Of a stretch of 12,432 bases of DNA, positions 6,857 through 12,432 are shown one piece after another. The stretch is from positions 1 to 12,432 of the forward strand of contig CATYHY010000035.1 of assembly GCA_958407085.1 (NCBI GenBank), in the 5' to 3' direction. The number at the start of each line of letters is the position of its first letter. The first letter of the stretch is position 1. The DNA comes from an uncultured Collinsella sp. GTDB taxonomy: Bacteria; Actinomycetota; Coriobacteriia; Coriobacteriales; Coriobacteriaceae. A program made the position numbers and the translations under genes. The notes below the pieces were generated by a model, which saw nothing but the letters and a program-made list of their open reading frames with translations, was not told where the DNA came from and did no database searches.

Positions 6857-6982
6857 TGCCTCGACCCTTCAACGTCTTTTTTGTCCATAGCGTCCGCCCT
6901 GCCCGTACTTTGACGAATGCCGGCGGCGGCGTGTCAGACTGCGAAATAAGAGAAATCGGCAAATTCCAGAAAGGAGACCGAA

Positions 6983-7192
6983 ATGAAATTCAAAGAAAAG
7001 CGTATCGGAGTCGACGACTTCCGCAGTATGCCGGATATCGTCGATCCGCTGCCGGTCGCGTACCTGCTCGGCATCAGCGACCGCTCTGTCTACCGCCTCT
7101 GCCAGAACGGGACGTTCAAAGCCGTGAAGTGCGGCAAGTTATGGCGAATCAACCGCGATAGCGTTCTCAAGTATATCGGCGCATCAAATTAA
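6983..7192 (+). CDS. xis: Excisionase-like small helix-turn-helix protein
   Basis: A 69-residue protein with a winged-helix/MerR-like DNA-binding fold typical of excisionases. VAYLLGISDRSVYRLCQNG (about 26-44) is the HTH, followed by the wing region KAVKCGKLWRINRDSVLKYI. Such proteins bind next to attachment sites and steer the integrase towards excision. AAAGGAG precedes the ATG at normal spacing. The gene lies downstream of int and beyond its terminator, which is less usual than xis upstream of int. A weak TTGACG at 6910-6915 may belong to its own promoter, but no good -10 is evident. It could instead be a small transcriptional regulator of the element. Confidence 0.75.
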   Translation: MKFKEKRIGVDDFRSMPDIVDPLPVAYLLGISDRSVYRLCQNGTFKAVKCGKLWRINRDSVLKYIGASN

Positions 7193-7238
7193 CCAAAGGT
7201 TACGGGAAACCAACCAATACAAAGCCCTGGAGGATTAT

Positions 7239-7682
7239 ATGTTTGAATTCGATAAAGCCAACGGCGTCATTGAACGCGGCGAGCTGCTGTACTCCGTCCC
7301 GCATGACTCCGAAATCGTTCTTGATACCGGCGTTCCCGCCTACTCGGGCCCGGCACTTCTAAAGTTCAAATATCCGGTGAAGCATGCACCGAGCGCACTT
7401 ATCGTTACTCAGACCGTTGCTGAGAAACTGAACGAAAAACGTGCGTCGATCGTAGTTGAAATCATTAGGCGTTGGAAGGACATCCCCAAGGCCGACCTCG
7501 CACGCATCATTTTGGGAGCGGGTGCTTATTCCGGCGGTTTCAGCCTCAGTCCCATTGAGAAAATCGAGGAATCAATTGACCTCGACAGTCTTGAACTCTC
7601 TAACAAACTTATCGCTTATATGCCATTACCAGCTGATAAGGCACCAGAGAACTATCCGATCACCTTCACAGTATCTTGCTAA
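7239..7682 (+). CDS. Unrecognised 147-aa protein between excisionase and mobilization genes
   Basis: I do not recognise this protein. It has no signal peptide, no membrane segment and no Cys/His cluster; the sequence looks like a soluble globular protein with mixed alpha and beta content. A ribosome binding site TGGAGG precedes the ATG at good spacing, and a strong terminator begins right at its stop codon. Its base composition is closer to int/xis than to the GC-rich mobilization genes that follow. It starts 46 nt after the excisionase-like gene, so both are likely one transcript. Candidate roles are cargo or regulation of the element, with no sequence support for either. Confidence 0.8.
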   Translation: MFEFDKANGVIERGELLYSVPHDSEIVLDTGVPAYSGPALLKFKYPVKHAPSALIVTQTVAEKLNEKRASIVVEIIRRWKDIPKADLARIILGAGAYSGGFSLSPIEKIEESIDLDSLELSNKLIAYMPLPADKAPENYPITFTVSC

Positions 7683-7710
7683 AAACGGGGGCCATTTGGC
7701 CCCCGTTTGT
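7683..7710 (+). terminator. Terminator directly in front of the mobilization operon
   Basis: A perfect 11-bp stem AAACGGGGGCC/GGCCCCCGTTT (7683-7693, 7698-7708) with a 4-nt loop, running into GTTTGTT. It begins at the stop codon of the 147-aa gene and ends 1-3 nt before the AAGGAG ribosome binding site of the mobC-like gene. No promoter fits between the hairpin and that gene. Confidence 0.9.
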
Positions 7711-7722
7711 TAAGGAGTCTAG

Positions 7723-8184
7723 ATGACAAAAACTAAAACCGTCAGCGTGAAACTCGACTCAAAGCTCTACACCGCCCTCAAGACGCGGGCCGAACTCAGC
7801 AACTCCAACATCAGCGACGAGATCCGCTCGCTCCTGCGCTCGGCGCTCGCCGCGGAGGGGCTCGACCTCTACGGCAACGAGGTCGCGGGCTTCATCCGCG
7901 GCGTCGTCGACGCCCGCATGGACGTCGCCGCACTCGACATCGAGCGCAAGCTCGACGCCACCGAGGACCGCATCGCCGCGGTCCTCTCGCGCCCCATGAC
8001 TGCCGCCATCATGGCCGGCCTCATGTCGGCAGACGTCCTCAAGGCCTCCTACGCCTCGCTCGACGACGTCCCCGTCGCGGACATCTGGAAGAACTACCTC
8101 GCGCAGGCCGGCGAGCTCAGCCGCGCGGGCCTCGGCCGCATCGACGAGGTGAAGCTCCACGCGCGCGAGCGCGCCGATGGCTAG
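7723..8184 (+). CDS. MobC-like relaxosome accessory protein (RHH)
   Basis: A 153-residue protein with an N-terminal ribbon-helix-helix region (about residues 5-42): strand KTVSVKLD, then helices with YTALKTRAELSNSNISDEIR. The rest is mostly helical. Proteins of this kind bind oriT and help the relaxase nick it. The call rests on the RHH fold plus its place immediately before a relaxase. The start ATG has AAGGAG at 7711-7717. Its 3' end overlaps the relaxase gene by 8 nt, implying translational coupling. GC content jumps here compared with the preceding gene. An antitoxin-like RHH repressor is a less likely alternative given the neighbours. Confidence 0.8.
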   Translation: MTKTKTVSVKLDSKLYTALKTRAELSNSNISDEIRSLLRSALAAEGLDLYGNEVAGFIRGVVDARMDVAALDIERKLDATEDRIAAVLSRPMTAAIMAGLMSADVLKASYASLDDVPVADIWKNYLAQAGELSRAGLGRIDEVKLHARERADG

Positions 8185-9532
8185 CCCGCCCGTCATCGTC
8201 AACCACTCCGTCGTCCGCGCGGGAGCGTCCGCGAGGGCGACCGCCGCAGGCCTGGCGGCATACGCCGGCACCCGCCGCGGCGTCGTCATCGAGGTAAGCG
8301 AGGCGGACGGCAGGAGGCTCGGCGTGGACGGCCTGGCCGCCTACGCCGCGAACAGGACCGGCTCGACGGGCGGCCTCTGGGGCGCGGACGGCCCGGTCGC
8401 CGTGGCGGAGGCCAGGCGTGCCATCGCCCAAAACGGCGGTGCGGTGCTCACCACCGTCGTCACGGTCCCGAACGACATCGCCCCAGCTGCCGGCCTCGAC
8501 CGCCTGGACGCCTGGCAGGCGCTGGTGCGCTCCGAGTGGCCGAGGCTCTTCTCCGAGATGACCGGTGTGCCCGAGAGCCGCGTGGAGTTCTACGCGGCGA
8601 TGCATGTCAACGGCACGAGCCACCACGTCCACATCCTCACGGTCGACCACGCGGGCGAGTGGGACGCGCTGCTCCCCAAGCGGAAGATGGAGGCGGCGCG
8701 GCTCGAGATCTCCTCGAAGGCCATGGCGCCGCTGCTGCGGGAGGCCTACATCGAGCGCGACCTCGCGAGGGAGGCCGCGCTGGACGCCGTCTCCCGCATA
8801 GACCGGAACCGTTTCGATATCGAGCTGCCGCCGGACGGAAGGATCGAGGCCGCCCACCTCAGGCGGTTCCACCCGGAGACGTCCGCCGTGCTGAGGGAGG
8901 CCCTCGACCGGGCGGCATCCGGCTCCCCCGAGCTCGCCGGCGCGCTGGACCGCCACGGGAAGGCGGTCGAGAGGTGCGCCGGCCTCAAGTGCCTGACCGG
9001 GGAGGCCCGAGACGCCTATGTTCGCAGGGTCGCCGCCGACCTCGGCCTCCGGTGCGAGAACGCGGCCCTGCGCGTCCTGGTACCCGACAGGACGCCGACT
9101 CGTGAGGAGATGCCGACGCGACGCGCCGCGCCCAGAACCGGCCCGGCGACGGAGAGGCGGCGGGAGGCCGGCCTCGCCACCGAGGCCCGGGCCTGTATCC
9201 CGAAAAGGCGCCTTGAGGCAATCGGCCGAAAGGTCGCCCGCGGCCAGTCGATCGAACGCAACGACTTAAAGGGGTGCCCCACGGCGGAGCGGATCTTCCG
9301 GCAGGTGCCGTCGGCCGGCCCGGCCCTCGGACGCGCGGCCGCGATGACGGCCTTCATCGCAAGGGAGGCCACGCGGGACGCCGGTGGCCGCGACATGGGG
9401 GACGAGGCCGGAGAGAGGGTCCTGCGGCTCATCGCCTCGGCCCTGCGGATTCTGGCATCCGGCGGCACCGGGCCGTCGAGTGCCCCGACCGTGAAGATTG
9501 CGAACAGGATAGAAAGGACAATGAGAAGATGA
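8177..9532 (+). CDS. MobP3-like HUH relaxase
   Basis: A 451-residue relaxase that would nick oriT and lead the transferred strand into the recipient. The metal-binding HUH motif is clear: H143 followed by HHVHI (H149, H150, H152), in the context FYAAMHVNG-TSHHVHILTVD. Likely catalytic tyrosine is Y29 (AAYAGTRRGV); a second tyrosine lies at Y56 in AAYAANR. This layout resembles the MobP3 family as I remember it (YIATREGV near the N-terminus, then WYAAFHxxxHHPHVH). The C-terminal third is Arg-rich and probably binds DNA or the relaxosome. It overlaps the mobC-like gene by 8 nt and the coupling-protein gene by 4 nt (ATGA). The start ATG lacks a strong ribosome binding site, consistent with coupling. 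Confidence 0.92.
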   Translation: MASPPVIVNHSVVRAGASARATAAGLAAYAGTRRGVVIEVSEADGRRLGVDGLAAYAANRTGSTGGLWGADGPVAVAEARRAIAQNGGAVLTTVVTVPNDIAPAAGLDRLDAWQALVRSEWPRLFSEMTGVPESRVEFYAAMHVNGTSHHVHILTVDHAGEWDALLPKRKMEAARLEISSKAMAPLLREAYIERDLAREAALDAVSRIDRNRFDIELPPDGRIEAAHLRRFHPETSAVLREALDRAASGSPELAGALDRHGKAVERCAGLKCLTGEARDAYVRRVAADLGLRCENAALRVLVPDRTPTREEMPTRRAAPRTGPATERRREAGLATEARACIPKRRLEAIGRKVARGQSIERNDLKGCPTAERIFRQVPSAGPALGRAAAMTAFIAREATRDAGGRDMGDEAGERVLRLIASALRILASGGTGPSSAPTVKIANRIERTMRR

Positions 9533-11487
9533 AACCCAAATCCTTCAACCGCAACATGAGGAGGGAGCTCGCCGACACGCTGGCGGCCCACGGTATAGTC
9601 GCCGTCGTCGCCGCCATCGCGACCGTCAGCGCGTGGGACTACGCGAGCTGGTGGATGGCATCGCTCGCCTCCGACCTCTCCACCCTGTTGCACTTGCAGG
9701 TTGGCGACCCGGGGGCCGAGCCCGACACCGTCCTCCGCAACCCGTTGGATACGCTCGCCGACACGTTGGCAACCGGGAAAGTGGGCGGGCTGCTGGCCGC
9801 GGTCGCAGCCGTCGCAGTCACCATCATGGTCCTCGGCCTCGTCTCGTGGGCACGTTCGTGGCTGAGGCTCCACGACGGGACGTTCGCCGGCGACCGCGCG
9901 CCCACGCGCACGCACGGGGACGCCTGGCTCGAGTCGAGGCCGTCCAGGGTCGCAAGGCGCTGCCCGCCGTGGGACGGGAAGGAGGCCGCGAGGGGGCTCG
10001 TTGCGGCCGGCTGCGTCGGCGGCGGGATCGCGATGGTCCCGGCCATCCACTGTCTCATAAGGGCGGGCAGCGGCGCAGGCAAGACGAGAAGGTCTCTTGC
10101 CGTCAGCGTGGCCGCCGCGATCGACCGCAACGCCCACGGGATCCCGACCTCCGTCATCGTCCACGACCCGAAGTCCGAGATCCGCGCATGGACCGAGCCG
10201 CTCGCCAGGAGGGCCGGGATGGAGGTCGTCGCCATTCGGCTCGACGAGCCCGTCAAGTCGGCGAGGTTCAACCCCCTCGACCGCGCTATCGCGGCACTCG
10301 GGACCGAGGGCGTCGCCGGTGCCGTGGCCGAGCTCCGCGAGCTGTCGTCCGCCATCGTGCCCGACGCCTTCTCCTCTGGCCAGAGGTTCTTCACGGACGC
10401 CAGCCGCAACCTGCTGACCGGCCTCTGCCTGCTCGCGATTACGGACGATCGGATCCCCGACGGCGCGCGGAACCTCTCGACCGTGCTCGCGCTCCTGGAG
10501 CCCCGTGACGGGAAGAGCGCCGTGAAGTCGCTGGAGGAGCTCGCCGCGGACCTGCCGGCGGGAAACCCGGCGCGCCAGTTCCTCCTCGTCGCCTCGTCGA
10601 ACGGCGGCGGAGGGGAGGCCCTCGTCTCCACCGCGCGCAACTACCTCATGTCCTTCTGCGACGACGACGTCAGCCGCATGCTCTGGAGCGGCGAGGTCGA
10701 CCTCGCATCGGTCGGGCGCAAGCCGACCATCCTCTACATCGCCAGCGCGACGGACCGCGGCGACCGCGGCGCGCTCGTCTCGTGCATCTTCTCGCAGGCG
10801 CTGTCGGCGCTGCGCGAGACCGCGCGCCTGTCAGGCGGCAGGCTGCCGGCGGAGACCCTGCTCGCCATCGACGAGGGGTCCGGGATCCCCAAGATCCCCC
10901 GCCTCCTCGGCGACCTCGCCGAGGTCCGGAGCATCGGGCTGCACGTCGTCTTCGTGCTCCAGAACACCCATCTGCTCGAGGCGCGGTGCGGCTACTCCAG
11001 GGCGGAGTCGGACGCGCTGCTGGCGCTGCTCGGCACCCAGGTCGTCCTCTCGGTTGAGTCCGTCGGCGAGGCGGAGGAGGTCAGCAAGCGCCTCGGCGAC
11101 TACAGTGTCAAGACGACCGGGCAGAGCTCCACCAAGGGGACGCAGAGCTCCTCGTCCGGCAAGTCGTTCTCCGTGGCGCGCCGTTCGCTGATCACCCCGT
11201 CGGAGCTCATGGCCTGGAGCGCGCGCGAGAACGGCGCGCTCGTGATCGACGCGGAGGGACCGATGGCGCTCGCCAGCCGCGACATCACGGAGACGTTCTT
11301 GGGGCCGCTGCTGGGCATGACGTCGCCGGAGGCCGAGGGCGCGCTGCTCGCGCGGGCGCTCGAGGGGGAGGTCCGCAACACCTCCCCGGCACCGGTCTGG
11401 CGCATCCCGGAGAAGCCGAAAAAGCCCAAGGGGTCGCCGTCCGGCGGCAGGAAGCGCAAGGCGTCCGCCGCGCCCGACGGGTTCTGA
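9529..11487 (+). CDS. VirD4/TraG-type coupling protein (T4CP)
   Basis: A 652-residue hexameric ATPase type that recruits the relaxosome to the secretion channel. Two N-terminal membrane helices lie at about 18-36 and 85-107. Walker A is GSGAGKT (K185), followed by HDPKSEIRAW and RFNPL, as in VirD4 proteins. Walker B is LLAIDEGSG (D448, E449), followed by VFVLQN. The C-terminal tail is rich in Lys/Arg (about 625-650). The frame is open further upstream to 9274, but the ATG at 9529 is chosen: it overlaps the relaxase stop as ATGA, leads straight into the first membrane helix and has a nearby AAAGGA. The upstream part is a shadow of the relaxase. Presence of a T4CP suggests conjugative ability or use of a co-resident channel. 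Confidence 0.95.
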   Translation: MKPKSFNRNMRRELADTLAAHGIVAVVAAIATVSAWDYASWWMASLASDLSTLLHLQVGDPGAEPDTVLRNPLDTLADTLATGKVGGLLAAVAAVAVTIMVLGLVSWARSWLRLHDGTFAGDRAPTRTHGDAWLESRPSRVARRCPPWDGKEAARGLVAAGCVGGGIAMVPAIHCLIRAGSGAGKTRRSLAVSVAAAIDRNAHGIPTSVIVHDPKSEIRAWTEPLARRAGMEVVAIRLDEPVKSARFNPLDRAIAALGTEGVAGAVAELRELSSAIVPDAFSSGQRFFTDASRNLLTGLCLLAITDDRIPDGARNLSTVLALLEPRDGKSAVKSLEELAADLPAGNPARQFLLVASSNGGGGEALVSTARNYLMSFCDDDVSRMLWSGEVDLASVGRKPTILYIASATDRGDRGALVSCIFSQALSALRETARLSGGRLPAETLLAIDEGSGIPKIPRLLGDLAEVRSIGLHVVFVLQNTHLLEARCGYSRAESDALLALLGTQVVLSVESVGEAEEVSKRLGDYSVKTTGQSSTKGTQSSSSGKSFSVARRSLITPSELMAWSARENGALVIDAEGPMALASRDITETFLGPLLGMTSPEAEGALLARALEGEVRNTSPAPVWRIPEKPKKPKGSPSGGRKRKASAAPDGF

Positions 11488-11489
11488 CG

Positions 11490-11697
11490 CGTCATACGGC
11501 CCTGCCTGCGAAAACCACCCGCCGTCATACGGCACGCGGGGCGCGTATGACGGAGGGCCGCCGTCGCCTTTCCGGCTTGACCGGCAACGCTACCAGCGAA
11601 AACGAACTCGGCCCGCCGAGTTGCGCCGCAAAATCCCGGGCGCCCGTAGTGCGCCCTTATCCTGCTCCCACCGTCCAAGGCACTTGGGCGGCGGGAG
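11490..11697 (+). other. Probable origin of transfer (oriT)
   Basis: GTAGTGCGCCCTTA (11646-11659) matches, apart from one or two bases, the nic core TAAGTGCGCCCTTA known from pIP501/pSK41/IncQ-type origins. By analogy the nick would fall between 11653 and 11654. Around it are the inverted repeats expected of an oriT: CGGGCGCCCG (11637-11646) directly before the core, AACTCGGC-CC-GCCGAGTT (11605-11622) further upstream and an imperfect 15-bp hairpin after it (11665-11697). Three CGTCATACG copies lie to the left (11490, 11523 and inverted at 11544). The location, next to the relaxase/coupling operon but downstream of it, is compatible. It is inferred from sequence resemblance only. Confidence 0.75.
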
Positions 11698-11719
11698 TTC
11701 CGCATCCCCGGGAAAAGAA

Positions 11720-11745
11720 AAGCGCGGCCCATCCGGACCGCGCTT
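11720..11745 (-). terminator. Terminator of the minus-strand operon
   Basis: The 8-bp stem AAGCGCGG/CCGCGCTT (11720-11727, 11738-11745) with a 10-nt loop is followed on the minus strand by TTCTTTTCCC. It sits 17 nt after the stop codon of the 198-aa gene and separates that operon from the oriT region. Confidence 0.85.
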
Positions 11746-11761
11746 GCGCTCTCCTCCTATT

Positions 11762-12358
11762 TCACCCCGCGACGTAGACCGTCCGGCCCGTCTCGCAGTC
11801 GATGGTCTCGGCGTCCCCGAAACCGACCCGGACGGCAGCCCATCCGCCGGAGCGCGCCAACGCGTCGGCCTCGGACCTCGCGGCGCTGATGAGGCGCCCG
11901 AGCTCGGGCGAGCCCGCCGGCGCGGTCCCCACCTCGAACGCGCCGCCGTCGCCGCCCGACTCGTACTCGACGACGACCGTCGAGCCGAGCGCCTCCTCGA
12001 GGGTCTCGGTCAGGCCGCCCATGCCGTCGAGGGCGCGCCCGGCGACCGTGGCCAGCGGGTAGCGGGCCATCCCGGACGCCGCCGAGCGGGCGGCCATGCG
12101 GAGCATGCCGGCGGCCTCGAGCGCCTCGAGGAGCGCCGCGGGCACGTCGGCGTCGACGGCGATGTTGCCCCGCCCGCGGCACCACTCGGCCGCCGCCGGC
12201 ACGCTCGCCGTGAGCACGCCCCACTCGGCCATGTAGCCCTCGGAGCGCGGGTCCGTGGCGTCGAGGAGGAGGACGGCCAGGCCGCCGCCCGCGCACTCAT
12301 CGGCCACGAGGGCGAGGCGGACCGCCTCGCCCATGGAGTCGAACTCGACCGTGACCAT
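11762..12358 (-). CDS. Unrecognised acidic 198-aa protein in the predicted leading region
   Basis: I do not recognise a family. The protein has 29 Asp/Glu, 13 Arg and no Lys, so it is strongly negative. It has no signal peptide and no membrane helix; the C-terminal part has a Gly/Ser/Ala-rich linker (about 133-150) before a final alpha/beta segment. The ATG at 12356-12358 has an excellent AGGAGGAGGT site, which overlaps the end of the upstream gene; the two genes are 4 nt apart. A terminator follows the stop. It faces the mobilization operon across the predicted oriT. Being acidic and next to oriT recalls DNA-mimic antirestriction proteins, but I see no ArdA/ArdB/Ocr motif, so this is only a possibility. 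Confidence 0.8.
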   Translation of the reverse strand: MVTVEFDSMGEAVRLALVADECAGGGLAVLLLDATDPRSEGYMAEWGVLTASVPAAAEWCRGRGNIAVDADVPAALLEALEAAGMLRMAARSAASGMARYPLATVAGRALDGMGGLTETLEEALGSTVVVEYESGGDGGAFEVGTAPAGSPELGRLISAARSEADALARSGGWAAVRVGFGDAETIDCETGRTVYVAG

Positions 12359-12362
12359 GTGT

Positions 12363-12432
12363 CTACCTCCTCCTGACGGCGCTGAGCGGCTTCGGGGAGA
12401 AGTGCTCGTCGCGCTCGACGGCGGCGAACCCC
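12363..12432 (-). CDS. C-terminal end of an upstream gene in the same operon (partial)
   Basis: Only the last 22 codons are visible, reading GFAAVERDEHFSPKPLSAVRRR and then TAG (12363-12365). The frame is supported by its end, which lies 4 nt before the next start codon and contains that gene's ribosome binding site. The product cannot be identified. Confidence 0.6.
   Translation of the reverse strand, partial: GFAAVERDEHFSPKPLSAVRRR

Larger units (their letters stand above)
5385..12432. mobile_element. Integrative conjugative or mobilizable element (left part)
   Basis: The element begins at the tRNA-Thr fragment and runs past the right edge. It carries integrase, excisionase-like protein, relaxosome accessory protein, relaxase, coupling protein and a probable oriT. 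A coupling protein with its own relaxase suggests either a full ICE or an IME that brings its own VirD4. No type IV secretion channel genes (VirB4-like and others) are visible here, so the two cannot be distinguished. GC content is moderate in the integration module and clearly higher from 7723 on. Confidence 0.85.

Noticed and set aside
9274..9528. Upstream extension of the coupling-protein frame
   Set aside because: It lies wholly inside the relaxase gene in another frame; the ATG at 9529 overlaps the relaxase stop as ATGA and leads into the first membrane helix.
8117..11732. Long minus-strand and alternate-frame reading frames of up to 382 codons in the mobilization region
   Set aside because: High GC keeps shadow frames open. 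They are Arg/Pro/Gly-rich without domains and overlap well-supported genes.
11547..12376. Plus-strand frames of 76 and 251 codons across the oriT region and the acidic-protein gene
   Set aside because: They are low-complexity Arg/Ala-rich translations opposite a better-supported minus-strand gene with a strong ribosome binding site and terminator.

Overview
The window looks like a chromosomal piece of a Coriobacteriia member (Collinsella-like), into which an integrative conjugative or mobilizable element has inserted. The host guess rests on the EF-Tu N-terminus, the tRNA-tuf arrangement and a moderately GC-rich gene set. It is an impression of similarity, not a database result.

Chromosomal part (1 to about 5384). 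On the minus strand a strong promoter (697-726) drives tRNA-Tyr(GTA), tRNA-Thr(GGT), tRNA-Met(CAT) and then tuf, which runs off the left edge. Next comes a beta-glucoside utilisation locus. An RpiR-family regulator (minus) is transcribed divergently from a two-gene operon (plus) encoding a GH1 6-phospho-beta-glycosidase and a PTS EIIBC permease that lacks its own EIIA. The 94-bp divergent intergenic region holds TGATTCA dyads that are likely operators. Downstream, a gene-poor stretch carries a terminator, two 45-bp dyads with ATCTGTAACA/TGTTACAGAT arms exactly 80 bp apart, and copies of a short repeat that also lies on the far side of the locus.

Element (about 5385 to beyond the right edge). 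Its left end is a displaced 3' half of tRNA-Thr(TGT), from anticodon to CCA on the minus strand, still followed by the terminator of the original tRNA gene. This is an attachment site; the intact tRNA should lie at the unseen right end. Inside come a tyrosine integrase with a dyad-rich promoter region, an excisionase-like HTH protein, an unrecognised 147-aa protein, and a tightly coupled mobilization operon: RHH accessory protein (MobC-like), MobP3-like HUH relaxase and VirD4-type coupling protein. Base composition rises sharply in GC at the mobilization operon, which suggests a modular origin.

Downstream of the coupling protein, 11490-11697 contains several inverted repeats and the sequence GTAGTGCGCCCTTA, which closely resembles the IncQ/pIP501/pSK41-type nic core. 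I read this as oriT. With that polarity the mobilization genes would enter a recipient last. The convergent minus-strand operon at 11762-12432 (a 198-aa, lysine-free, very acidic unknown protein plus the tail of another gene) would lie in the leading region, oriented so that the transferred strand is its template. It is the best candidate in the window for an undescribed establishment or anti-defence function, but nothing in the sequence proves that function.
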